A stretch of DNA of 8,609 nucleotides from positions 1 to 8,609 of the forward strand of contig JAGACP010000110.1 in NCBI GenBank assembly GCA_017614055.1. Direction: 5' to 3'. Position numbers and translations under genes: made by a program. Position 1 is the stretch's first letter, and each line of letters starts with the position of its first letter. Source of the stretch: Erysipelotrichaceae bacterium (GTDB lineage Bacteria; Bacillota_I; Bacilli_A; Erysipelotrichales; Erysipelotrichaceae). Below, one piece after another: positions 1 through 7,245 of the stretch. The notes beneath the pieces are model-generated. The model saw nothing but the letters and a program-made list of their open reading frames with translations. It was not told where the DNA came from and made no database searches.

Positions 1-3000
1 ACTATGTCCCTCCAACAGAAACAGTGGAACCGGCCGTTCAGGACGAAGTTATCGATCTGACGGAGGAAGAACCGGCAGAAAAGAAATCATGGTTCTCATG
101 GTTCAAGAAAGAAAAGAAGGAAGAACCTGAAGAGACTGAAACGCCTGTCCAGGACGGATATGTCGAACTGACTGGAGAACAGCCTGAAGAAAAGAAGAAA
201 TCATGGTTCTCGAGATTCAAGAAAGAGAAAAAAGAAGAACCAGCGGAAGAAATCGTCGAGACAGGAAACGTTGGAATTCCTACCACTGACGAATATATCG
301 AACTGGCCGCAGAACAGCAGCCTGAAGAAAAGAAAAAATCATGGTTCTCAAGATTCAAGAAAGAAAAGAACATAGATTCTGCTGAAGAAACGATCGAGAC
401 AGGAAGCATCGAGATCCCTGTCACGAACGAATACATCGAGATAACCGCAGAACAGCCGGAAGAAAAGAAGAAGAAACCGCTGTTTGCGGGATTCAAGAAA
501 GACAACGGCGACAAGCCTGAAAAAATAAAGAAAGAAAAGGAACCTCGTCCTAAAGCGAAGAAGGTCACGGTCGCTTTCGCGATCCTGATGTGTCTGTTCC
601 TTTTCGCATGTCTGTGTGCTGCCGGAGCGGTATTCGCTTTCGCATACAAGCTCGTCGAAGACAAGCCGACGCTCAACGTCGAGGATCTGGTCGCACCGGA
701 TTCCACCACCGTCTATGACAGCGACGGCAACAAGATCATGGAACTGGGCATGTATCTCAGAGAGAACATCCCTTACGAGGAGATGCCTAACCACCTGATC
801 GACGCTTTCCTTTCGATAGAAGACTCGCGTTTCTTCGAACATGTCGGCTTCGATATCCCGCGTTTCACCGCCGCAGCCCTGGCGAACCTCAGGACCCGCG
901 ACTTCTCGCAGGGCGGTTCGACCGTGACCATGCAGCTGATCAAGAACACCTACTACTCCATCGATGCGGATGCCGATTCGACCATCGCAGCAAGAGAAGG
1001 CATGTCGGGCATCAAGCGTAAGATGCAGGAGATCGTCCTTGCCCTGGAACTGGAACTCAAGACCGATGTTCCTAAGCAGGACATCATCGCGATGTACATA
1101 AACAAGGTCAACTACGGCGACAACATCAGAGGCGTGCAGAAGGCTGCACAGTACTATTTCGGCAAAGACGCCGAGAACCTCTCGCTGACGGAATCCGCCT
1201 TCCTGGCAGGACTGATCAACTCGCCGAACACATACAATCCTTACAACGACCTTTACAAGGAAGACAACTATTATCTCGACCCTGATTCCGAATACCTCCA
1301 GGCAGGTACCGCAAGAAGAGACGAAGTGCTCGACCTGATGGTCTATCACGGATACATCACCGAACAGGAAGCCGCTCTTGCGAAATCCGTCAGGATCGAA
1401 GATCTGCTGGTGGGAAGAGACGTATCCTTCTCGGGAATGAACGAGAAGTATCAGTCATACATCGATGCGGTCATCGACGAAGTCGAGGAAGTGACCGGAG
1501 AATCTCCGTACAACGTAGGCATGGAGATCTACACCAACATGAACGCGTACATGCAGGAATATGTCTATGACCTGCAGAACGAGGAAGAATATACGACGAT
1601 CAAGTTCCCTAACGAACTTTGCCAGAGCGCGATCGTCGTCATGAACAACCAGAACGGCGCCATCGAAGCCCTCGGCGGCGGAAGAGGCGAGACCGAACAG
1701 GCCCGTCAGTTCAACCGTGCGACCAGCGCGTATCTGAACCCGGGTTCTTCCATCAAGCCGGTCATCGACTACGCATTATGCATAGAGAAACTCGGCTATG
1801 CGACGTCGCATACTTTCACCGACATGCCTTACTATCTCTATGACGGCAATGTCCTGATCTCCAACTATGACCACACATACTACGGAGACATGCTGATGAC
1901 GGAAGCTCTGGGAAGATCCCAGAATACTCCTGCCGTCCAGGCTCTGGCTGCCGTCGTCGACGAGATAGGCGACGAGGCGGTGATAGACTATCTCAACTCC
2001 ATCGGCTTCAAGTTCGACTACACCGACTTCGACCTGCAGTTCGCCATCGGCGGAAACAGGTGTCTGGTAACTCCTCTGCAGCTTGCCGGAGCCCATGCGA
2101 TGTTCATCAACGGAGGCCACTACATCAAGCCTCATACGGTAAACTACATCGTATACAACGACGGAAGAGAGAACTTCGTCGCCGACACCAAGGGCGAACA
2201 GCTTCTGTCCCCGGAGACCGCATGGATGGTGGCATATCTCGAACAGTACAACATGACCGGACAGTATTCGTCCCTGATGTGGTACTGCAAGAAGTATCTC
2301 GACTATCCTCTCTACGGCAAGACCGGAACCACCGACTGGGGCGATTCAGGAAAAGATTTCGGAATCCCTACCGGTTCCACCAAGGACAGCTGGCTCGTCA
2401 TGCAGACGAACAAATACACGATCTCCTGCTGGACAGGCTACGACAACCTCGAAAAAGGCGCCTACTTCAGCAGTGCGGAATACCAGGAGAACACCAAGAG
2501 CCAGATCGTGACGAGAGTTCTCGAACAGCTCGAGGAGCACCATCTGGGCGAATATGATCCATATGAACCGCTTGAAATGCCTGATACGGTCGTAGAGATA
2601 ACGCACGTCAAAGGCGCATATCCTTACGCATACGGTTCGGGAGAAAGCGGAACGGTCAAAGGCTACATCTCCGCCAAGGTCCTTGAGGAACATCCTCTCG
2701 TGCCTGTATCGGAGGCATACAAATATGCTTCGGAACACAAGAAATACGTGGCAAGCGGCATCGCCAACCTGTCAGGATCATATAACGGAAACAAGGTATT
2801 CGTATCCTTCGGAACCGGAGCCGGCGAAAGCGGAACCTGCGTAGGCGAATCGTGCGACCTGTCTACGACCAACCTCTACGGCGAGACGACATATGCGGCC
2901 GGAAGGATCTGGTTCCCTCACTGGACGACGATCTACACCGGAAGCGCCGATCCTCCGTATCTGTATACCATAAAGCTCGATTCGGGCGAAGTCATCGAAG

Positions 3001-3149
3001 GTTCGACGGACAACACGACGTTCAACCACAGCGCTCCTGGATCTGAAAAAGTCCAGGTATGCGTCAAGACGACCACTTCGGAATCGCAGGCGTGCATAAC
3101 CATCGCCAACGACGGAAGCGCTCCTGTCGATGACGATGACGACGATTAA
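1..3149 (+). CDS. Class A penicillin-binding protein (bifunctional GT51 transglycosylase/transpeptidase), 5' end missing
   Basis: This enzyme polymerises lipid II into glycan strands and cross-links the stem peptides on the outer face of the membrane. Residues are counted from the GTG at 24. A charged repetitive cytoplasmic tail (about 1-180) precedes one membrane segment (about 181-207). The GT51 domain follows, with the EDSRFFEH motif (catalytic Glu266), QGGSTVTMQ (296-304), RKMQE (second Glu336) and a later RGVQ. The transpeptidase domain has SSIK (Ser575, Lys578), SQN (632-634) and KTGTT (Lys766). A C-terminal extension (about 852-1041), not needed for catalysis, ends in six Asp. The frame stays open to the left edge (Y-V-P-P-T-E-T before the GTG) and no Shine-Dalgarno precedes the GTG. 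The real start therefore probably lies outside the window. The visible part already exceeds the usual 700-900 residues. It is the PBP1A/PonA type; I give no symbol because Firmicute paralogues cannot be separated by eye. A shared terminator follows. Confidence 0.95.
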   Translation, partial: YVPPTETVEPAVQDEVIDLTEEEPAEKKSWFSWFKKEKKEEPEETETPVQDGYVELTGEQPEEKKKSWFSRFKKEKKEEPAEEIVETGNVGIPTTDEYIELAAEQQPEEKKKSWFSRFKKEKNIDSAEETIETGSIEIPVTNEYIEITAEQPEEKKKKPLFAGFKKDNGDKPEKIKKEKEPRPKAKKVTVAFAILMCLFLFACLCAAGAVFAFAYKLVEDKPTLNVEDLVAPDSTTVYDSDGNKIMELGMYLRENIPYEEMPNHLIDAFLSIEDSRFFEHVGFDIPRFTAAALANLRTRDFSQGGSTVTMQLIKNTYYSIDADADSTIAAREGMSGIKRKMQEIVLALELELKTDVPKQDIIAMYINKVNYGDNIRGVQKAAQYYFGKDAENLSLTESAFLAGLINSPNTYNPYNDLYKEDNYYLDPDSEYLQAGTARRDEVLDLMVYHGYITEQEAALAKSVRIEDLLVGRDVSFSGMNEKYQSYIDAVIDEVEEVTGESPYNVGMEIYTNMNAYMQEYVYDLQNEEEYTTIKFPNELCQSAIVVMNNQNGAIEALGGGRGETEQARQFNRATSAYLNPGSSIKPVIDYALCIEKLGYATSHTFTDMPYYLYDGNVLISNYDHTYYGDMLMTEALGRSQNTPAVQALAAVVDEIGDEAVIDYLNSIGFKFDYTDFDLQFAIGGNRCLVTPLQLAGAHAMFINGGHYIKPHTVNYIVYNDGRENFVADTKGEQLLSPETAWMVAYLEQYNMTGQYSSLMWYCKKYLDYPLYGKTGTTDWGDSGKDFGIPTGSTKDSWLVMQTNKYTISCWTGYDNLEKGAYFSSAEYQENTKSQIVTRVLEQLEEHHLGEYDPYEPLEMPDTVVEITHVKGAYPYAYGSGESGTVKGYISAKVLEEHPLVPVSEAYKYASEHKKYVASGIANLSGSYNGNKVFVSFGTGAGESGTCVGESCDLSTTNLYGETTYAAGRIWFPHWTTIYTGSADPPYLYTIKLDSGEVIEGSTDNTTFNHSAPGSEKVQVCVKTTTSESQACITIANDGSAPVDDDDDD
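27..506 (+). repeat. Imperfect in-frame tandem repeats in the cytoplasmic tail of the penicillin-binding protein
   Basis: A basic-aromatic core of the form KK-S-W-F-S-x-F-KK-E-K occurs at 81-116, 195-230 and 333-368. A degenerate fourth copy (KK-P-L-F-A-G-F-KK-D) lies at 471-506. Between cores lies an acidic stretch ending in forms of E-Y-I-E-L-x-x-E-Q-P-E-E. Core-to-core spacing is 114, 138 and 138 bases (38, 46, 46 residues), so indels are whole codons. The DNA of the first three cores is nearly identical, which suggests recent duplication or gene conversion. The sequence before the first core resembles another linker, so more copies may lie upstream. The function is unknown. The alternating basic-aromatic and acidic pattern would suit peripheral membrane contact or protein binding inside the cell. 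Confidence 0.85.
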
Positions 3150-3155
3150 ACAAAC

Positions 3156-3183
3156 AAAAAGGAATTCGATGAATTCCTTTTTT
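3156..3183. terminator. Bidirectional intrinsic terminator between the penicillin-binding protein and der
   Basis: A near-perfect palindrome has a stem of five A plus GGAATTC, a three-base loop (GAT), then GAATTCC and six T. The A tract on one side and T tract on the other let it work in both directions. It starts seven bases after the stop of the penicillin-binding protein. On the other strand it touches the der stop codon (3182-3184), so it serves both convergent transcripts. Confidence 0.88.
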
Positions 3184-4495
3184 AATTCTCCTGCGCCTTG
3201 CGGCAGATGATGTTTATCGGTACTCCCTCGAATCCGAAGGCCTCCCTCAACTGATTCTCGATGTATCTCTCGTATGAGAAATGCATCAATTTGGGATCAT
3301 TGACGAACAGGACTATCGTGCACGGAGCGCTCGATACCTGCGAAGCATAATAGATCTTCAGCTTCTTCCCGTTGTGCGGCTTGGCCGGATTGGCCATCTG
3401 CGCATCGAGGATGACTTCGTTCAGGACATTGGTCCTGATCCTTTTGTTCAGGTTCTCGTATACGAGATCTATCAGCGGTATCAGCGTATCCACCCTCTTG
3501 TTTTCCTTGGCGGAGACGAAAGCTATCGGCGCATAGTCCAGATAGACGAACTGCTTCCTGATCTCTTTGGTTATATTGACCATGGTCTTGTCGTCCTTGT
3601 CGACGAGATCCCATTTGTTGTAGACGATGATGACGCCTTTCTTGGCTTCGTGGGCAAGTCCCGCGACATGCTTGTCCTGCTCGATGATGCCGGTCGATGC
3701 GTCAAGCAGCACCAGCGCAAGATCGCTTCTTTCGATGGCGGCCTTGGCTCTCAGGACGGAGTACTTCTCCACGTTCTCGTAGATCTTTCCTCTTTTCCTG
3801 ATGCCTGCCGTATCGATGACCACATAGTTTCTGCCATTTACGGTGAATACCGTGTCTATGGCGTCCCTTGTCGTTCCCTCTATGTCCGAAACGATGACGC
3901 GGTCGTCCTTGAGGAAGGCGTTCGTAAGAGACGACTTCCCGACGTTTGGTCTTCCGATGACCGCGAACTTTATCATTCCTTCATACTCTTCGATCTGCCT
4001 GTCGGGCATCAGTTCACTGACCTTGTCCAGCAGATCTCCTATGCCTATTCCGTGCACTCCGGATACGGCGATGGGATCGCCTATGCCCAGATTGTAGTAT
4101 TCATAGATGTCGTCGATCTTGGTGATGTCGTCGATCTTGTTTACGGCGAGGATGATGGGCTTGTTGGACTTTCTCAGAAGCCTGGCGATATATTCGTCGT
4201 CTCCGGACAGGCCGCTCTTTCCGTCCACCAGGAAGATGATCACGTCAGCCTCTTCGATGGCGATGTCGACCTGAGCGTTGATCTCCTTCTGGAAAGGAAC
4301 GTCCTCGATCTGGATGCCACCGGTATCGATGAGACGGTAGGTCTTCGACAGCCAGCTGCAGTCTCCGTAGATCCTGTCCCTGGTCACGCCGGGAGTGTCT
4401 TCCACGATCGAAACGCGCTGTTCCAGCATCCTATTAAAAACTGTCGACTTACCGACATTGGGTCTACCAACGATTGCGACAGTTCCATCTATCAT
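3182..4495 (-). CDS. der: Ribosome-assembly GTPase Der (EngA), tandem G domains
   Basis: Der is an essential GTPase that helps mature the 50S ribosomal subunit. The 437 residues match the usual family length. The first G domain has GRPNVGKST (10-18), the switch I region with DTPGVTRD (33-40), DTGG (57-60) and NKID (119-122). The second has GRPNVGKSS (181-189), GTTRD (207-211), DTAG (228-231) and NKWD (293-296). The last roughly 90 residues form the KH-like domain that binds rRNA in this family. All nucleotide-binding motifs look intact. The ATG at 4493-4495 is preceded by AGGAG (4502-4506 on the complement) with six-base spacing, lying inside the 3' end of cmk. Only one base separates the cmk stop from this start, so translation is probably coupled. 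It is the last gene of the operon and ends at the bidirectional terminator. Confidence 0.97.
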   Translation of the reverse strand: MIDGTVAIVGRPNVGKSTVFNRMLEQRVSIVEDTPGVTRDRIYGDCSWLSKTYRLIDTGGIQIEDVPFQKEINAQVDIAIEEADVIIFLVDGKSGLSGDDEYIARLLRKSNKPIILAVNKIDDITKIDDIYEYYNLGIGDPIAVSGVHGIGIGDLLDKVSELMPDRQIEEYEGMIKFAVIGRPNVGKSSLTNAFLKDDRVIVSDIEGTTRDAIDTVFTVNGRNYVVIDTAGIRKRGKIYENVEKYSVLRAKAAIERSDLALVLLDASTGIIEQDKHVAGLAHEAKKGVIIVYNKWDLVDKDDKTMVNITKEIRKQFVYLDYAPIAFVSAKENKRVDTLIPLIDLVYENLNKRIRTNVLNEVILDAQMANPAKPHNGKKLKIYYASQVSSAPCTIVLFVNDPKLMHFSYERYIENQLREAFGFEGVPINIICRKAQEN

Positions 4496-4496
4496 T

Positions 4497-5159
4497 TTAT
4501 TCTCCTGTTTTTTCCCTGATTATCTCGAGCACGGCATCAACGACCTCTTCGATAGTCATGTAGGAGGTATCGATCTCCACGGCATCGTCCGCTTTCCTTA
4601 ACGGGGAATGCTCGCGGTGCGTGTCCTGATAATCCCTCTTGATGATATCCTCCAGGATCGTCTCATAGTCCGATTCGATGCCTTTCTCCAGATTCTGCTT
4701 CAGCCTTCTTTCGGCTCTGGCCTCAGGTGAAGCCACCATGTATATCTTTACCGGAGCGTCCTTCAGGACCACCGTTCCGATATCTCTTCCGTCGAGGATA
4801 TATCCTCCCTCCTCGCAGATCTTCTGCTGCATGGCGACCAGCGCCTCGCGGCATCCCTGCAGTTTGGAGACCGTTGAAGCTCCCATGGATATCTCTTCCG
4901 TACGGATGGCTTCGGAAACGTCCTCTCCCTCCAGGATGACCGTTCCGTCGGCGTTCATGACCAGGTCCATTCCCCCGATCATTTCGACGATGGCTTCTTC
5001 ATCCTCGAGATCCGTTCCGTCGCGCAGTGCCTTGTAGGCAACCGCCCTGTACATCGCACCCGTATCCAGATGATTGTATCCCAGCCTCTCGGCAAGGATA
5101 TCGGCTATCGTGGATTTTCCGGCTGCGCTTGGTCCGTCGATCGCGATATTGAACTTCAT
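4497..5159 (-). CDS. cmk: Cytidylate kinase (CMP/dCMP kinase)
   Basis: This enzyme phosphorylates CMP and dCMP with ATP to give CDP and dCDP in pyrimidine nucleotide salvage and supply. The 220 residues match the short bacterial type. Visible motifs are the P-loop GPSAAGKST (9-17), the NMP-binding segment LDTGAMYRA (31-39), DGRDIGT (123-129), and a C-terminal block with RDYQDTHRE (175-183), SPL, A-x-DA and the final DTS (197-199). All are family signatures. The ATG at 5157-5159 overlaps the TGA stop of the upstream gene by one base (TGATG). An AAGGGGA ribosome binding site (5167-5173 on the complement) lies seven bases before it, within the upstream coding end. A cmk gene near der is common in Firmicutes; here rpsA is absent between them. 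Confidence 0.97.
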   Translation of the reverse strand: MKFNIAIDGPSAAGKSTIADILAERLGYNHLDTGAMYRAVAYKALRDGTDLEDEEAIVEMIGGMDLVMNADGTVILEGEDVSEAIRTEEISMGASTVSKLQGCREALVAMQQKICEEGGYILDGRDIGTVVLKDAPVKIYMVASPEARAERRLKQNLEKGIESDYETILEDIIKRDYQDTHREHSPLRKADDAVEIDTSYMTIEEVVDAVLEIIREKTGE

Positions 5160-6463
5160 CAGATTATCCCCTTGGTCTTAAGGATATAGAATACGATCAG
5201 ACCCAGTACGGCTACCAGGATGAGGATAAGGATGATCAGGATGATGTTGAGGATGGTGTTTGAACCCTCGTCCTCTTCATCCTCGTCGATGAAATCGTCA
5301 TTGGCAGCTACGACGAACGGGATAGTTCCCGTAGTGGCCTCTCTTGGAGGCACGTCGTTCATCTGGGTATCGTTGATGTTCTTGATCTCTACGACCTCTT
5401 CCTCCTCGAGTGCCTTGGTCAGCACAGGATGAGGTTCCGTCTTTGGTTCCTCGTATACGGGCTGAGGTCTTCTGATCTGCGACGGTGCAGGCTGCTGGCT
5501 GTCGCCGCCGATGACTTCGTCCATGATCTTTTCGATCTCCATCGATACGGTATTGGAGAACTCATCGTCAGTTACGCCCGTCTGAGCCTGAACTGCAGGC
5601 TTAGGCTGTACCGTTTCCTGAACAGGAGCGGCAGGTCTAGGCTGGTTATTGCCTGTCTGAACAGGACCCTCGGTACGTCTCACTTCGTTGACCATCTCGC
5701 TGGTCAGCTGGGAAACGGTCTGCTGTCCCGTCTGCTTGATATGTTCGTCGACTTCGTTCATCACGTCGTTGATGAACGTGTTCTTGACGTCGTTGGAATG
5801 ATCTATAACATGATTGTCTGCCGGTTCCTGCATGATGGTAGGTTCCGGTCTTTCGATCACCGGTGGTTTTGCGGCTGGCTGTTGTGATGCAGGACGGACA
5901 GGATCGATGACGGGAGTACTCAACGTACTCTGGTCGACGATGCCGGTACGGATCTGATCCTCGAGGGAAGAGAAAGTAGTCTTTCTCTGCTCAGGGCTCA
6001 CATACAGACCCATGTATTCAGGTTTCTCGTTCTCGAATTCCGCAACCTGCTTTTCAGGACGTGCAGGTTCCCTTATCTCCATCGGTCCTACCGGACTCGT
6101 CTCGACCTTGCTGTAAGGAGAGTTGTCCTCGTCTTTCTTGAAAGGAACATTCTGCTGCACATTCTCCGTCGGACGGATGTCTTCCTTGAGGATCGCATTG
6201 AATTCTTCCATCGCGCGGTCCATCACCGGCTCGGCAGGCTTGACATTCTTCTGTTCCTCTTCTTCCTTGAAAGACTGAACGAGCTGTTCGATAGGCGTCG
6301 TCTCTTCGATTATAGGCTTCTCGGAAGGATTCAGCTGATTGGCGATATTGTTCAATCTATCCTCATAGTTTGATAATTCTTTTGTTGATAAAGACGGCTC
6401 CGAATCATTTGCCAGAGTCTCTCTTAATCCTGCATATTTTTGTGTTCTTGTCAGTTTAGCCAT
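5159..6463 (-). CDS. Unrecognised tail-anchored membrane protein with long acidic disordered cytoplasmic region
   Basis: I do not recognise a named family in these 434 residues. The N-terminus (about 5-45) is polar and helical-looking, beginning LTRTQKYAGLRETLAND, and contains S-T-K-E-L-S-N-Y-E-D-R-L. A long stretch rich in Glu, Pro and Gln follows, probably disordered. Short helix-like islands interrupt it, around MDRAMEEFNAIL, INDVMNEVDEHI and SMEIEKIMDEVI. Near the end come a strongly acidic patch (393-399), one very hydrophobic Ile/Leu segment (about 403-428) and a six-residue tail with two Lys. There is no N-terminal signal peptide, so a tail-anchored protein facing the cytoplasm is the simplest reading. 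The ATG at 6461-6463 has GGAGG seven bases before it, a strong start. It heads the cmk-der operon. A scaffold or membrane adaptor role, perhaps in division, is only a guess. Confidence 0.85.
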   Translation of the reverse strand: MAKLTRTQKYAGLRETLANDSEPSLSTKELSNYEDRLNNIANQLNPSEKPIIEETTPIEQLVQSFKEEEEQKNVKPAEPVMDRAMEEFNAILKEDIRPTENVQQNVPFKKDEDNSPYSKVETSPVGPMEIREPARPEKQVAEFENEKPEYMGLYVSPEQRKTTFSSLEDQIRTGIVDQSTLSTPVIDPVRPASQQPAAKPPVIERPEPTIMQEPADNHVIDHSNDVKNTFINDVMNEVDEHIKQTGQQTVSQLTSEMVNEVRRTEGPVQTGNNQPRPAAPVQETVQPKPAVQAQTGVTDDEFSNTVSMEIEKIMDEVIGGDSQQPAPSQIRRPQPVYEEPKTEPHPVLTKALEEEEVVEIKNINDTQMNDVPPREATTGTIPFVVAANDDFIDEDEEDEGSNTILNIILIILILILVAVLGLIVFYILKTKGII

Positions 6464-6470
6464 AACAAAA

Positions 6471-6498
6471 CCTCCAAATAAGATACTTTATGATTATA
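6471..6498 (-). promoter_or_regulatory. Extended -10 promoter and strong ribosome binding site of the tail-anchored protein-cmk-der operon
   Basis: On the minus strand a perfect TATAAT (complement of 6493-6498) is preceded by TGC, giving an extended -10 (TGnTATAAT). No good -35 is seen at 17 bases, which the extended -10 can offset. Transcription would start near 6486, leaving a leader of about 23 bases that carries GGAGG (complement of 6471-6475). Confidence 0.65.
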
Positions 6499-6516
6499 GC
6501 ACATTAAAATATATTA

Positions 6517-6546
6517 TAAAACCCACCGCCTACTTCAGGATCGGGG
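6517..6546 (-). terminator. Possible imperfect terminator after ribU
   Basis: On the minus strand the end of ribU can fold with CCC/GGG, CG/CG and CCT/AGG pairs around a five-base loop, broken by two small bulges. TTTT and an AT-rich run follow. The hairpin includes the ribU stop codon. It would separate ribU from the next gene, which has its own promoter, but the stem is weak and read-through is likely. Confidence 0.4.
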
Positions 6547-7120
6547 ATATATGCTTGTATACGACGAACGTCACAAGGTCCACGATGCACGCCTTTATCA
6601 GGTTGAACGGAAGCACGCAGCACAGCACGAAGCCCAGTTTGTCGGATATTATCGGAAAGATAGCCTTGCCCATGGAGATGATCACATCCAGAGGGATGTT
6701 GTACAGCTTCACGTAGAAAGGAATGATGAACAGATAGTTGGCGATCGTCGCAACGATGCTCATCACGACGGTAGATATGGCCATGGCCATTATCGCATTC
6801 TTCTTCGTCTTGTTCTTCCGATATATCGCTCCCGCGATCACCACATAGGTGGTCGATATGATGAAAGCCGCAAGTTCTCCCACGAAAGCCGTGGAAGTAG
6901 GCTTCAGAAGCAGCTTGACGACGATCTTGATCACTTCCATGAAGAAAGCGGGAACAGGTCCCAGAGCGAACGCTCCGATCAGACACGGAAGATCGGACAG
7001 ATCCATCTTGTAGAAGTTTGGAGCTATCGCGATCGGAAAATCAAACAGCATCAGCAGCGCGCCGAGCACGCCCATTATCGCAATCGTTGCGATGTTCTTA
7101 ACAGTCAATTCCTTCTTCAA
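6530..7120 (-). CDS. ribU: Riboflavin ECF transporter substrate-binding S component RibU
   Basis: RibU is the membrane protein that captures riboflavin and docks on a shared ECF energising module (EcfA, EcfA', EcfT) for uptake. The 196 residues are hydrophobic, with about six membrane segments, as in the family. RibU-like features are the stretch FYKMDLSDLPCLIGAFALGP (36-55) after TM1, the following E-V-I-K, and VGELAAFI (80-87). A small-xxx-small pattern in TM1 (Gly17, Ala21) fits the surface used to contact EcfT. The FMN riboswitch directly upstream independently supports flavin as substrate. The start is TTG at 7118-7120. No in-frame ATG lies upstream before the aptamer, and the first internal Met (16) is inside TM1. 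A GAGAGG ten bases before the TTG would be the ribosome binding site. No ecfA or ecfT gene is nearby, as expected of group II systems. Confidence 0.93.
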   Translation of the reverse strand: MKKELTVKNIATIAIMGVLGALLMLFDFPIAIAPNFYKMDLSDLPCLIGAFALGPVPAFFMEVIKIVVKLLLKPTSTAFVGELAAFIISTTYVVIAGAIYRKNKTKKNAIMAMAISTVVMSIVATIANYLFIIPFYVKLYNIPLDVIISMGKAIFPIISDKLGFVLCCVLPFNLIKACIVDLVTFVVYKHISPILK

Positions 7121-7130
7121 AATAAAAAAA

Positions 7131-7238
7131 CCTCTCTCATCCTGACTTTAACAGTCGCCACCTGAATCTCACAGGTTCTGCCTTACGCTCGCGGGGTATA
7201 CCGCCGATCAATGAATCTCACATTGCCCCGATGTTCTA
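7131..7238 (-). ncRNA. FMN riboswitch (RFN element) controlling ribU
   Basis: The minus strand carries the RFN hallmarks in order: ATCGGGGCA, a hairpin with loop GTGAGATTC, CGGCGGT, CCCCGCGAGC, a second hairpin with the same loop, GGCGAC and GTCAGGATGA. Helices visible on the plus strand are 7209-7213 with 7221-7225, 7191-7194 with 7201-7204, 7160-7164 with 7172-7176, and 7144-7147 with 7152-7155. FMN binding normally switches the downstream gene off. The closing helix P1 would pair GAAC (near 7233-7236) with GTTT just after the ribosome binding site at 7131-7136. The gene starts ten bases beyond. No separate expression platform fits, so control by hiding the ribosome binding site is the likely mode (inference). 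Confidence 0.95.
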
Positions 7239-7245
7239 TACAAGT

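Noticed and set aside
81..506. Repeats considered as a CRISPR or non-coding array
   Set aside because: Spacing is in whole codons, the repeats lie in frame inside a coding region, and the units are not palindromic with unique spacers.
38..709. 223-codon minus-strand frame rich in Ser and Phe over the repeat region
   Set aside because: The runs of Phe/Ser are only the complement of the Lys/Glu-rich tail. No start signal is seen.
348..1349. 333-codon minus-strand open frame within the penicillin-binding protein gene
   Set aside because: It lies opposite the GT51 coding region. Its composition is Val/Arg/Leu-rich without motifs, as expected of an antisense shadow.
3281..4519. 412-codon open frame on the plus strand opposite der
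   Set aside because: It is antisense to a clear der gene with intact motifs in every domain. The translation is Val/Asp-rich, resembles no protein, and lacks a ribosome binding site. It is a shadow frame.
6504..7165. Plus- and minus-strand frames overlapping ribU
   Set aside because: The ribU frame has membrane segments, family motifs and a riboswitch. The other frames read as His/Arg/Asp-rich sequence of low credibility.
7131..7240. Leader considered as a T-box, TPP or other aptamer
   Set aside because: The order of conserved blocks and the paired GTGAGATTC loops match the RFN element, and the downstream gene is a riboflavin transporter.
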